The notes: a model not told the origin generated them from the letters alone. 28,719 bases of DNA from Christensenella sp. UBA3792 (GCA_002369195.1 DFEW01000068.1:1-28719), one strand, 5' to 3'. Positions 6,277-16,626 are shown, numbered from the stretch's first letter. Translations and numbers: made by a program.

Positions 6277-7620
6277 TCAGCTTTGCTTCGGACCCTTTTT
6301 TCTGCCCGATTCGGGCGGCGTCAGCAGCGGGCGCAGACGCGTTTCGGCGAACGTCTGCACGCGGTTTTGCATCGAGGCGAGCTGTGTATGCACGCCGAAC
6401 CATTGGCTGACCGTCTGGAAAAAGTCGTCCGAACCGGTCAGCTGCCGCGGCTTGCGGAAGCGCTCGCGATCCGAGAGGATCAGGCGGTAGCGTTCGACGG
6501 CGTTTTTGACGCTGTCGTCCCATGAAAAGTAGAGCTCCTCCATCGCGGCGTCGCCGAGCGTGCGCAGGGCGGCGCGGCGGTCGTTGACGTGATAGAGCAG
6601 GTTTGCCATCGCCTCCGGCGTTTCCTCGATCAAAAGCCCGTTGCGTCCGTGCGTTACGCCCTCCGCGGCACAGCTGTCCGCGATCAGTACGCTCGCAAGC
6701 CCGTTCGCCGCCGCTTCGCGCACGACGATGCCGTTCGTATCGAAGGTGGAGGGGAAGAGGAACAGATCGCAAGCGGCGTAGATCGCGCGGAGCGTTTCGC
6801 GCTCGTGGATCGCGCCGAGAAACTTGCACTCGTTTTGCAGCGACAGACTCTGCATATACGCCTCGATCTCTTTGCGGTCGAGCCCGTCGCCGACGAACAG
6901 CGCCGAAAAGCGCTTGCCCGCGTTCTTGAGCATGCGCAGCGCGTCGAGTATGATGCGCAGTCCCTTGTACCACATCATGCGGCCGACGAACAGATAAACG
7001 GTCACGTCCGGATCGATGCCGTACGCCTTTCGCACCGCGTCGACCGCGGCAGCGTCCGCGCGTCCTTTTGGCATATCCACGCCGTTCGGCATGACGAGAT
7101 AGTTTCCCTCATAGCCGATCGAGCGCAGGTTTTTGCCCGCACCTTCGCTGACGACCCACACGTCGTCGCAGGCGGCGATGTTGTCCACGATGATCTTCAG
7201 CGCCGCGTCCTGAATGAGCTTCATGCGGACCGCCTTGCGCACGTCGATGTCGAACTTGGTGTGGTACGTAAAGACGACCGGAACGTCGCGCGTTTCGCGG
7301 ATGACGCGGGTGAGCTGCGCGGAAATGAACGGACAATGCACGTGCATCAGGTCCATCGGCACGCTGTTGAGCCGCTCGAGCACCTTTGCGTCGAACGGGT
7401 AGCCGGTGCGGTAGCCGACCAGCTTCGTCGTGTCCACGCTCGCGTAGCGCACGACCTCGTACGGATAATTGTCGTTGACGTTCGGGTATGCGGGCGTCAC
7501 GACCGTCGCGGTGCCGTACCGGCGGGTGATGATGTCCGCGTAGTTTTTCATCACGTTCGCCACGCCGTCGAGCATCGGCGGGAACGAATCGTTCAGCAGA
7601 CAGATATGCAGCGGATCCAC
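6277..7620 (-). CDS. Glycosyltransferase family 4 (GT-B fold)
   Basis: A 447-residue glycosyltransferase, probably membrane-associated from the cytosol. The N-terminal Rossmann domain shows DSFPPMLDGVANVMKNYAD (acceptor side) and the HVHCPF and TYHTKFD motifs; the C-terminal nucleotide-sugar domain shows LFVGRMMWYKGL, FVGDG and the donor-binding FDTNGIVVREAAANG block. This arrangement resembles GT4 enzymes that glycosylate diacylglycerol or phosphatidylinositol, but donor and acceptor cannot be read from sequence. Start is GTG 7620, six bases after AAAGGAG; the longer frame begins with TTG inside that site. The last 60 residues, rich in charge and ending ESGRKKGPKQS, extend past the fold. It has its own promoter and stands between a terminator (serpin 2) and the AT-rich patch, so it is monocistronic. 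Confidence 0.92.
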   Translation of the reverse strand: MDPLHICLLNDSFPPMLDGVANVMKNYADIITRRYGTATVVTPAYPNVNDNYPYEVVRYASVDTTKLVGYRTGYPFDAKVLERLNSVPMDLMHVHCPFISAQLTRVIRETRDVPVVFTYHTKFDIDVRKAVRMKLIQDAALKIIVDNIAACDDVWVVSEGAGKNLRSIGYEGNYLVMPNGVDMPKGRADAAAVDAVRKAYGIDPDVTVYLFVGRMMWYKGLRIILDALRMLKNAGKRFSALFVGDGLDRKEIEAYMQSLSLQNECKFLGAIHERETLRAIYAACDLFLFPSTFDTNGIVVREAAANGLASVLIADSCAAEGVTHGRNGLLIEETPEAMANLLYHVNDRRAALRTLGDAAMEELYFSWDDSVKNAVERYRLILSDRERFRKPRQLTGSDDFFQTVSQWFGVHTQLASMQNRVQTFAETRLRPLLTPPESGRKKGPKQS

Positions 7621-7650
7621 AGCGTGCTCCTTTCCGAACAAGATAGTCCT

Positions 7651-7679
7651 ATTATAGCGGTTTCCGTTCCGATTTGCAA
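7651..7679 (-). promoter_or_regulatory. Promoter of the glycosyltransferase gene
   Basis: On the minus strand TTGCAA (7679-7674), 17 bp, TATAAT (7656-7651). It lies between the serpin 2 terminator and the GTG start. Confidence 0.8.
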
Positions 7680-7720
7680 CTGCATCGGAAGGATTCGACG
7701 CCGCGGCGCAAAAAACGCCA

Positions 7721-7748
7721 AAAAACCGCGCCGACGGTGCGGCGCGGT
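7721..7748 (-). terminator. Intrinsic terminator after serpin 2 (end of the hut-serpin unit)
   Basis: On the minus strand ACCGCGCCG (7748-7740) and CGGCGCGGT (7733-7725) pair over nine bases with a six-base loop, followed by a T-run (complement of 7721-7725). It lies 19 bases after the serpin 2 stop and is the first clear terminator downstream of hutH. Confidence 0.85.
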
Positions 7749-7766
7749 AAAACGGATCGCTGATCG

Positions 7767-9134
7767 TTATTTATGGATGGATTCCGCTGCGTTCGGGGTC
7801 GTGACCGTGCCGACGAACAGCAGGGTGCCGTCGTACGATTCGATCGCGTAGAAGAACGGGCGGGTGAGGTGGAACTCGACGGTTTCCAGCTCGACCGGAT
7901 TGAAGAAGCCCGTCGCTTTCATCGTGATCATCGTGTACGCCGCGGCTTCCACGCCGTTCTCATCGACGCCGATGTACGATTCCTGCAGAACGTCGCTGAT
8001 CGCGGCGGGCACGTCCGACATGGCGGAGAAGTCCGCCTCTGCGCCGAAGCAGTGCTCTAAGCCGAGCGATGCAAGCACTTCGGCAAGCTCCATTTTATCC
8101 TGGAACGAGAACTTCGGGATGCGAAGACTCACGTTGCAGGTCTTGGGGATGCCGGCGTGCAGCAGCTTTTCGATCGCCTCGGGGCTGCCGAGCAGACGGT
8201 CGAGGTCGAGCCCTTCATCGGGCAGTACGAACGAGACCCAGCCGACCGCGCGCAGATAGACGCGGTATCTGAGCCAGCCGTCGCCCTGCGTGACCGTCAC
8301 GTTCTGATCGAAGCGGCGCATAAAGTCCGCCTTGATCTCGGTCGCTTCACCGTTTTCGCCGATGCCGGTAAAGATGTCCGGTTCGGTGTTCATCACGTCG
8401 AACGGATCGCTCCACGCATCCTTCAGATAGATCGTGTTGATCAGCACCGCGAGGGTGTCGGGGCTGAAGTTCATCGCGTCGGGCGTGACCTTGATCTTGC
8501 CACGCGTCTGTTCGGTGATCCAGTCGGCGATCTGTTTGGCGGCGGACAGCTTGCCGAATTCGACGGTGTTCGCTTCCGAACCGTAGGTGTCGGCGAGCGC
8601 GCCGAGGAATGCTTCGCGGAACGTGACCGGCTGACCGTCGATGCTCTGCGCCATCCACAGCGAGTTGTGCACGTCGAGCGTGCTTTCCTCCTCGTCGATC
8701 GACAGCGCCTTCAGGAGCGCGCCGCAGACGCCGCGCAGATCCTCGACCGTTTCACAGCCGAGCAGCTTCAAAAGCTCCGCCTGCGTTTCGCCGTTTGCGC
8801 CTTCGGTGACCATCGCCATCGCGAGATAGACGCTGATCGGGGAGAGATTGCGGTTCTGTTTGCCGCTCAGCAGCTTTGCCGCGAGCGCGAACGCGAACGA
8901 TGCGTCGCTCGTCGCCTCGTAGGGCTCGGGCGTCACGTCCGGTTCGGAGCCGCCCTGCTCGGCAGGATCGGACACTTCGATCTCCGGAAGCTCGATCGCG
9001 GGCGCATCGGACGGATCGGTCTCGATGTCGGGAACGGGCTCGTCCGGAAGGTCGATGGAAGGGGGAGCGGATGCGGTGCATGCCGCAGATAAAAGCATAA
9101 GACCCGTAAGGATCAGACTAAGCAAGCGTTTCAT
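7767..9134 (-). CDS. Serpin-family protease inhibitor, secreted lipoprotein (serpin 2)
   Basis: A 455-residue paralog of serpin 1. The signal MKRLLSLILTGLMLLSAAC gives candidate lipidated C19; a long acidic Asp/Glu/Pro linker runs to about residue 75; the serpin fold follows with NLSPISVYLAMAM, LINTIYLKDAW and hinge ENGVEAAAYT (P15 Gly394). The reactive loop after the hinge (MITMKATGFFNPVELE) differs entirely from serpin 1 and is one residue longer, so the two should target different proteases; P1 cannot be fixed. The signature strand FHLTRPFFYAI has T where D/N/Q is usual. The start at ATG 9134 follows AAAGGAGA. It begins 36 bases after the fchA stop with no terminator between, so read-through from the hut operon is likely besides its own promoter-like block. 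Confidence 0.95.
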   Translation of the reverse strand: MKRLLSLILTGLMLLSAACTASAPPSIDLPDEPVPDIETDPSDAPAIELPEIEVSDPAEQGGSEPDVTPEPYEATSDASFAFALAAKLLSGKQNRNLSPISVYLAMAMVTEGANGETQAELLKLLGCETVEDLRGVCGALLKALSIDEEESTLDVHNSLWMAQSIDGQPVTFREAFLGALADTYGSEANTVEFGKLSAAKQIADWITEQTRGKIKVTPDAMNFSPDTLAVLINTIYLKDAWSDPFDVMNTEPDIFTGIGENGEATEIKADFMRRFDQNVTVTQGDGWLRYRVYLRAVGWVSFVLPDEGLDLDRLLGSPEAIEKLLHAGIPKTCNVSLRIPKFSFQDKMELAEVLASLGLEHCFGAEADFSAMSDVPAAISDVLQESYIGVDENGVEAAAYTMITMKATGFFNPVELETVEFHLTRPFFYAIESYDGTLLFVGTVTTPNAAESIHK

Positions 9135-9158
9135 AGGGATTCTCCTTTCTCCGTTTGC

Positions 9159-9191
9159 CTATAATACCGCTTATCCCTCGATTTGGTTGCA
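9159..9191 (-). promoter_or_regulatory. Promoter-like block of serpin 2, shared with serpin 1
   Basis: TGCAACC (9191-9185), 17 bases, GTATTATAG (9167-9159), ending 24 bases before the ATG on the minus strand. The TGCAACC lies inside the last codons of fchA, so its preservation there is partly constrained by coding. Confidence 0.5.
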
Positions 9192-9827
9192 AACGGGCAG
9201 GCATTCTTTTTCGATCGCCGCAAACGTGCGTGCCGCGCGCTCGGTCACGTCGCGATAGATCGCCTGCGCGCGCGTAAACGTGTCGTTGACGTACGCCGCA
9301 TCCTTGATCGAGAGCAGGTTGATGTTGATGTTCAGCCACGCGCCGCGCGCAGCCGCTTCCACGGCTGCCGCACCGACGCCGAGATCGCTTGCGCAGTTCG
9401 GGTTGATTTTGCCCGTCAGCGACTCCAGCAGCGCGACCGTTTCGGCGCAAAGCTCGAGCGTATGGAACGGCATCTGCACCGCTTCCTTGGTCGCTTCCTG
9501 CATCGCCGCGCTGCGGACCGCCTTCTGCTCGTCCGTGTCCTTGGGCAGGTGCATCGCGTCCATCAGCCGGTTGAATGCCAGCGTGTCCGCCTCGACCGCT
9601 TCCAAAAACGCGGGGATCAGCGGCTGACCCTGCTTATTCATCAATTCCGCGTGTTCCCAGAGATCGGCATATTTCTTCTTGCCGACCGTGAGGTTCGTCG
9701 TCATCACGCCGAGCGCCGCGCCGCATGCGCCGAACAGCGCCGCTACCGAGCCGCCGCCGGGGGCGGGGGCGTCGCTTGCCAAAACGTTCGTAAAGGTTGT
9801 GACGGTCATGTCGGTTAAACGTTCCAT
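9171..9827 (-). CDS. fchA: Formiminotetrahydrofolate cyclodeaminase
   Basis: A 218-residue cytosolic enzyme matching the cyclodeaminase (C-terminal) half of mammalian FTCD, here a separate protein as in many Clostridia. It converts 5-formimino-tetrahydrofolate to 5,10-methenyl-tetrahydrofolate and ammonia, the last step that moves the histidine-derived carbon into the folate pool. Hallmarks are the APAPGGGSVAALFGACGAAL helix-start, FTCD_C-type CASDLGVGAAAVEAAARGAW and the helical remainder NINLLSIKDAAYVNDTF. The start ATG 9827 follows GAAAGGAGAA. The gap to hutI is 12 bases. The symbol follows the related FchA cyclohydrolase; the hut context favours the cyclodeaminase activity, though closely related proteins act as methenyl-THF cyclohydrolases in acetogenic and purine-fermenting clostridia. 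Confidence 0.9.
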   Translation of the reverse strand: MERLTDMTVTTFTNVLASDAPAPGGGSVAALFGACGAALGVMTTNLTVGKKKYADLWEHAELMNKQGQPLIPAFLEAVEADTLAFNRLMDAMHLPKDTDEQKAVRSAAMQEATKEAVQMPFHTLELCAETVALLESLTGKINPNCASDLGVGAAAVEAAARGAWLNININLLSIKDAAYVNDTFTRAQAIYRDVTERAARTFAAIEKECLPVCNQIEG

Positions 9828-9839
9828 AGGTTTCTCCTT

Positions 9840-11051
9840 TCAAATCTTGCGCGCGCCGCGCTTATAGATCGCGGCCGCGCGATTGGTTCCGTAACGATAG
9901 ATGAGCTGATCGAGGTTGTCCGCGTCCCAAACGACGAGGTCCGCCTGCTTGCCCGTTTCGAGCGTGCCGAGCCGGTCCGCCATGCCGATCGCCGCCGCGC
10001 CGTTGAGCGTCGCGCCGGTCAGGATCTCCTCCGGCGTCAGCCGTCCGTAGAGACAGCCCGCCGTCATCGCGAACGGCAGGGAGAGGTTCGGCGTCGAGCC
10101 GGGGTTCATATCGGTCGCCACCGCGACGGCAACGCCTGCGTCGATCATGCCGCGGAAATCGCCGTACGGTTTTTTGAGGTAGAACGACGTTGCCGGAAGC
10201 ATGACGGCGATCACGCCGCCGTCCTTCAGCGCTCGAATGCCGTCCGCGCCGGTCTCGGAAAGATGGTCGCAGCTGATCGCGCCGACGCGCGCCGCCGCCT
10301 GCGTGCCGCCGATTTCCTTGATTTCGTCGGCGTGCATCTTCGGAATCAGACCGCAGCGCCTGCCAGCGTTGAGGATGCGTTCGGACTGCGCAGCGCTGAA
10401 CACGCCGTCGTCGCAGAATACGTCGCAAAACTGTGCGATCCCGTCCTTCGCGATCGCGGGGATCATCTCTTCGCAAAGCAGATCGACGTACGCGTCGTGA
10501 TCCATGTCCTCCGGAAACGCATGCGCGCCGAGGAAGGTCGCCGCGATGTCGGGATTCTCGGCTTTGAGCCGTCCGACGACACGAAGCTGCTTGCGCTCGG
10601 TTTCGAGGTCGAGTCCGTAGCCGCTCTTGATTTCGAGAGCCGTCGTGCCGTGGCGCAGCATTTCCGCCATCAGACCGCGCGTTTTTTCATAGAGCGCATT
10701 CTCGCTCGCCTGTCTCGTCTCGCGCACGGTCGACAGGATGCCGCCGCCCGCCGCGAGGATTTCGAGGTACGTTTTGCCCTGCAGCTTCCACGCAAGCTCG
10801 TGCTCGCGCCAGCCGCCGAACACCAGATGCGTGTGACAGTCGACCAGTCCCGCCGTGACAAGCTTGCCGCGGCAGTCGACCGTCTCGTCTGCAGCGGGCG
10901 CGTCCCCTTCGCCGACCGCTTCGATCACGCCGTCGCGCTCGAGAAGCCAGGCAGCGTGCAGCTTTTTGACGTCGCCCTGACGCGAACCGCATGCGGCGAC
11001 CGATCCGGTCGCCGTAGCAAGTTCTCCGATGTTTGCAAAGACCCGTTTCAC
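9840..11051 (-). CDS. hutI: Imidazolonepropionase
   Basis: A 403-residue cytosolic metal-dependent amidohydrolase that opens 4-imidazolone-5-propionate to N-formimino-L-glutamate, step three of histidine breakdown. Metal ligands and family motifs are present: DCHTHLVFGG (H73, H75), KSGYGLDLETE, GAHAFPED, FCDVFCDDGVFS, HADEI, SCDHLSETG and ATDMNPGST. I start at the GTG at 11051, which overlaps the ftcD stop as GTGA and gives the normal family N-terminus (MKRVFANIGELAT); GGAG lies 11 bases upstream. A GTG at 11063 is possible but would add MPSA only. The overlap implies translational coupling to ftcD. Confidence 0.96.
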   Translation of the reverse strand: MKRVFANIGELATATGSVAACGSRQGDVKKLHAAWLLERDGVIEAVGEGDAPAADETVDCRGKLVTAGLVDCHTHLVFGGWREHELAWKLQGKTYLEILAAGGGILSTVRETRQASENALYEKTRGLMAEMLRHGTTALEIKSGYGLDLETERKQLRVVGRLKAENPDIAATFLGAHAFPEDMDHDAYVDLLCEEMIPAIAKDGIAQFCDVFCDDGVFSAAQSERILNAGRRCGLIPKMHADEIKEIGGTQAAARVGAISCDHLSETGADGIRALKDGGVIAVMLPATSFYLKKPYGDFRGMIDAGVAVAVATDMNPGSTPNLSLPFAMTAGCLYGRLTPEEILTGATLNGAAAIGMADRLGTLETGKQADLVVWDADNLDQLIYRYGTNRAAAIYKRGARKI

Positions 11052-11944
11052 AGCAGATGGCACTCCAGTACCTGCTTGGGCGCGTCGAACTTCTCGATCT
11101 GCAGATAGTAATCCGCAGCGTCGACGAACGCCATCATCGGCGCAAGACCGATGATCTCGGTGCCGACCACGTGCACACCGTAGCGCGCCGCCTCAAAGCG
11201 GACGAACTCCAGCACGCGGTACAGCGGGGTCTGCTTATAGTCGCACATGTTGATCGAAACCTGCGCGATGTTGCGCTCCTCGAGCATCACGCCGAGCGCC
11301 TTGACCGCGCGGAAGCCGCCGTCCTTTTCGCGGATGATCTTCGCGATCTTCTTTGCGATCGAAACGTCGGAGGTGTCGAGATTGATGTTGAACGCGATGA
11401 GCGGCTGGCGCGCGCCGACCGCCACTACGCCCGCGGAGGGGTGGATGCGGTTGCCGCCGAAGTCCGGATGCCACTGATCTTCGAGCACCTTCTCCGCCAT
11501 GCCCTCGAACTGACCCTTGCGGATCGCTGCGAGGTTCTTGCGATGCGGTGCGGACGCGCTCTCCTCATAGAGGAAGACCGGCAGATCGAGTTCGTCGGAC
11601 AGGCGCTGACCGAGCACCTTGGACAGCTCGACACACTCCGCCATATCCATGTCGCGGATCGGCACGAACGGGATGACGTCGACCGCGCCCATGCGCGGAT
11701 GCTCGCCCTCGTGCACGCGCAGATCGATCTTCTCGACCGCATGCTTTGCGAAGCGGAACGCCGCTTCCATGACCTGGTTCGGGTCACCGAGGAAGGTAAA
11801 GACCGAGCGGTTGTGGCTCGCGTCGGAAGAATAGTCGATGAGCGTAACGCCGGGTACGGCGCGCACGATGTCCGCAAACTCCTCGACGAGATTGAGGCGG
11901 CGTCCTTCGCTGATATTCGGGATGCATTCCATCAATTTAGCCAT
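11048..11944 (-). CDS. ftcD: Glutamate formimidoyltransferase
   Basis: A 298-residue enzyme equal to the formiminotransferase half of FTCD. It moves the formimino group from N-formimino-L-glutamate to tetrahydrofolate, releasing glutamate. Visible features are the N-terminal ECIPNISEGRR motif, the HNRSVFTFLGDP segment, catalytic H82 in GEHPRMGAVDVIPF (the same number as in the pig enzyme), and the folate-side HPDFGGNRIHPSAGVVAVGAR block. Start ATG 11944 has AAGGAGAT upstream. Together with fchA it replaces HutG/HutF, so this organism conserves the one-carbon unit rather than releasing formamide. It lies 12 bases after hutU and overlaps hutI by four. Confidence 0.97.
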   Translation of the reverse strand: MAKLMECIPNISEGRRLNLVEEFADIVRAVPGVTLIDYSSDASHNRSVFTFLGDPNQVMEAAFRFAKHAVEKIDLRVHEGEHPRMGAVDVIPFVPIRDMDMAECVELSKVLGQRLSDELDLPVFLYEESASAPHRKNLAAIRKGQFEGMAEKVLEDQWHPDFGGNRIHPSAGVVAVGARQPLIAFNINLDTSDVSIAKKIAKIIREKDGGFRAVKALGVMLEERNIAQVSINMCDYKQTPLYRVLEFVRFEAARYGVHVVGTEIIGLAPMMAFVDAADYYLQIEKFDAPKQVLECHLL

Positions 11945-11956
11945 TGTCGTATCTCC

Positions 11957-13957
<2,001 letters not shown>

Positions 13958-13976
13958 AAAAACCTCCTATGTGAAA

Positions 13977-15527
13977 TCAATGAAAGTCGGGAAGCAGCTG
14001 CATGACGTCGTTTTCGATCGCGCCGGAGCGGATCAGCTCGTTCATCGCCACGATCATCGGATGAATCTCCTCGTCCTTTGCGTAGAACGGGACGGCGGCG
14101 CGCACCTTGTCGTATACGCTCTGCTGCGCCGCGGAAAGGTCGCAGGTCTTGCGAAGATCGATGCCCTGCACCGCAGCCATCAGCTCAAAGGCGAGCACGG
14201 AGTACAGGTTGTTGACGATGCGGCGGCAGTTGCGCGCGGCGGTCGTGCCCATCGAAACGTGATCCTCCTGGTTTGCGGAGGACGGGATCGAGTCGACGCT
14301 CGCCGGATGCGCGAAGACCTTGTTTTCGGAAACGAGCGACGCCGCCGAATACTGGCAGATCATGTAGCCGGAATTGATGCCGCCGTCGGGTGCGAGAAAC
14401 GCGGGCAGACCGTTACTGAGCGCGGGGTTCACCATGCGCTCCATGCGGCGCTCGGAAATGTTGGCAAGTTCGGATGCCGCAACGGACAGGTAGTCCATCA
14501 CGAGCGCGATCGGCTCGCCGTGGAAGTTGCCGCCGGAAATGACGCTTTCGTCGTCGAGGAAGAGAATCGGATTGTCGGTGACCGAGTTGAGCTCGGTTTC
14601 GAGCACCTTTCGCACATGCGCGAGCGCGTCGCGCACCGCGCCGTGCACCTGCGGAATGCAGCGCAGCGCGTATGCGTCCTGTACGCGCAGGGTGCGGTTG
14701 CGCTCCATCGAAGCGCTGCCCTCGCAGATCGTGCGCATGTTCTTCGCAACGAGCGCCTGTCCGCTGTGCGCGCGAACCGCATGAATGCGCGGGTCGAACG
14801 CCGAGAGCAGACCGGTCAGCGCCTGCATCGTCAGCGACGCGGTAATGTCCGCGATCGCGGCAGCGCGGTTCAGATCGTACCAGGCGAGCGTGCCGATCGC
14901 CGTCATGCACTGGGTGCCGTTGATCAGCGCAAGCCCTTCCTTCGCCAAAAGGTGGAACGTGGGAAGCTTCGCCTTCGCCATCGCCTCCGCACCGCTCATC
15001 CGCTTTCCCTTATAGATCGCTTCGCCGCGTCCGAGCAGCACCAGCGCCATGTGCGCGAGCGGCGCGAGGTCGCCCGAGGCGCCCAGCGAACCCTGCTCGG
15101 GGATGACCGGATGCACGCCCTTGTTCAGCATGCCGATCAGCGCTTCGATCAGCGCTCTGCGAATGCCCGAATTGCCCTTGCTGAGCGCGTTTGCGCGCAG
15201 CAGCATCATGGCGCGGACGGTTTCTTCGCTGAGCGGTTCGCCGACGGCGACGCAGTGCGACAGGATCAGGTTTTCCTGCAGCTGCGCGCTCTTGTCGCTT
15301 GAGATCGTGATCTTCGAAAACTCGCCGAAGCCGGTCGAAATGCCGTACACCGTGCGTCCTTCGGCGACGATGCGGTCGACCAGCGCGCGGGATTCGTCGA
15401 TGCGCGCAAAGGTTTTGGGGGAGAGGGAGACTTTTGCATGGAATCGGGCAACCGCAACGACCTGTTCGATCTTCAGGGATGCTCCGTCCAGCGTGACGTG
15501 ACGAATGTGTTCCGTTAGATGCTTCAT
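13977..15527 (-). CDS. hutH: Histidine ammonia-lyase
   Basis: A 516-residue enzyme that removes ammonia from L-histidine to form urocanate, the first committed step of the operon. The Ala-Ser-Gly triad that cyclises to the MIO electrophile is intact at 150-152 in GSLGASGDLAPLAH; YGISTGFGEF (Y61 on) and the QDAYALRCIPQVHG-type segment after RTLRV complete the active site. The length is normal for the family. The start is ATG 15527: GGAAGGAAC lies just upstream, whereas the earlier ATG (15551) would place that site inside the coding region. It is first in hutH-hutU-ftcD-hutI-fchA, with a strong promoter. No hut regulator, transporter or HutG is visible nearby. Confidence 0.97.
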   Translation of the reverse strand: MKHLTEHIRHVTLDGASLKIEQVVAVARFHAKVSLSPKTFARIDESRALVDRIVAEGRTVYGISTGFGEFSKITISSDKSAQLQENLILSHCVAVGEPLSEETVRAMMLLRANALSKGNSGIRRALIEALIGMLNKGVHPVIPEQGSLGASGDLAPLAHMALVLLGRGEAIYKGKRMSGAEAMAKAKLPTFHLLAKEGLALINGTQCMTAIGTLAWYDLNRAAAIADITASLTMQALTGLLSAFDPRIHAVRAHSGQALVAKNMRTICEGSASMERNRTLRVQDAYALRCIPQVHGAVRDALAHVRKVLETELNSVTDNPILFLDDESVISGGNFHGEPIALVMDYLSVAASELANISERRMERMVNPALSNGLPAFLAPDGGINSGYMICQYSAASLVSENKVFAHPASVDSIPSSANQEDHVSMGTTAARNCRRIVNNLYSVLAFELMAAVQGIDLRKTCDLSAAQQSVYDKVRAAVPFYAKDEEIHPMIVAMNELIRSGAIENDVMQLLPDFH

Positions 15528-15570
15528 GTTCGTTCCTTCCTGTAAAAACATTGGGATTACCGATCAACTT

Positions 15571-15599
15571 ATCATATCATTTGCGCCGGACGGTGTCAA
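15571..15599 (-). promoter_or_regulatory. hut operon promoter
   Basis: On the minus strand TTGACA (15599-15594), 17 bp, TATGAT (15576-15571). Transcription would begin near 15564, about 37 bases before the hutH start. No clear antiterminator or operator palindrome is visible in the leader. Confidence 0.85.
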
Positions 15600-15712
15600 A
15601 CGTTGCGCGCGGTTTCGGAAAATATAAAATAAAGGAAGCAAAGACGGTCAGGCGGCAAAGACGGCGCGCCGCGGACGGCACGGCATTTCATATACAATTT
15701 TTCGCAAACCCC

Positions 15713-15741
15713 TTAACAAAGCGTGAGCGGTATGGTATACT
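15713..15741 (+). promoter_or_regulatory. mscS promoter
   Basis: TTAACA (15713-15718), 17 bp, TATACT (15736-15741) with TGG directly before the -10 (extended -10). Confidence 0.82.
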
Positions 15742-15772
15742 GATACAAGATTCAAGTAAGGAGGATCGTAAA

Positions 15773-16609
15773 ATGGAAGAAGAACTGAGCTGGTTGCAAA
15801 AACTTTCAAATGCCATCACGAGCCGCTTCGGCGACGGCATCGGCGGCCTTGCGATGAAGATCGTCGCGGCGCTGGCAATCTTGATCGTCGGTCTGCTCAT
15901 TGTGAAACTGATTATCCGACTGATTCGTAAGAGCAAGTGGTACAAAAACCTCGCATCCGAGGTGCAGACGTTCGCGGTCAGCGCCGTCAAGGTGCTCGGC
16001 TACGTGCTCGTCATCCTGCTTGCGGTGGCAACCGTCGGCGTTCCGATCGCTTCGATCGTTGCGGTGCTCGCGTCCTGCGGACTGGCTGTCGGCATGGCGC
16101 TGCAGGGCTCGCTCGCAAACCTCGCGGGCGGCATCATGCTGCTCGTGTTCCGTCCGTTCCATGTCGGCGACTTCATCAGCGACGGCTCGCATGACGGCAC
16201 GGTCCGCGAGATCACGCTGTTCTATACGACGATCGACACGCTCGACAATCTCCGTGTCACGCTGCCGAACGGCCCGCTGGCGAATTCCGCGATCAAGAAC
16301 CTCAACAGAAACGACATCCGCCGTCTCGACATCGATGTAACGCTGGCCCCGGCATCGGATCGCGAACAGGTGCAGGCGCTGATGCTCGACTGCGCAAAGG
16401 CGCACGAGCTCGTCCTCGCCGATCCCGCGCCCGAAACCTTTGTCACCGTGACCGACGGCGGTCTTCCGGTGTACAAGCTGCGCACCTGGTTCAAGTCCGG
16501 CGACTACTGGACCGTCTACTTCGACCTCAACAAGGCCGTACAGACCGCGCTCACCGAGCACAACATCCCGCTCGCGCATCAGCAGGTCGACATCCATACC
16601 GACAAATAA
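15773..16609 (+). CDS. mscS: Small-conductance mechanosensitive channel, MscS family
   Basis: A 278-residue inner-membrane channel that opens under membrane tension to release solutes on hypo-osmotic shock. Three membrane segments are readable at about 28-50, 68-88 and 93-125; the third is the pore helix with the Gly/Ala packing pattern (ASCGLAVGMALQGSLANLAGGIML), leading into FRPFHVGDFI and the beta domain (TLPNGPLANSAIKNLNR) and an alpha/beta C-terminal domain. The length matches E. coli MscS (286). The start is ATG 15773 with AAGGAGG eight bases upstream; the frame is open further left but without a ribosome site. Monocistronic, divergent from hutH, with its own promoter and terminator. 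Confidence 0.96.
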   Translation: MEEELSWLQKLSNAITSRFGDGIGGLAMKIVAALAILIVGLLIVKLIIRLIRKSKWYKNLASEVQTFAVSAVKVLGYVLVILLAVATVGVPIASIVAVLASCGLAVGMALQGSLANLAGGIMLLVFRPFHVGDFISDGSHDGTVREITLFYTTIDTLDNLRVTLPNGPLANSAIKNLNRNDIRRLDIDVTLAPASDREQVQALMLDCAKAHELVLADPAPETFVTVTDGGLPVYKLRTWFKSGDYWTVYFDLNKAVQTALTEHNIPLAHQQVDIHTDK

Positions 16610-16626
16610 TCGCATCGGTACCCTCG

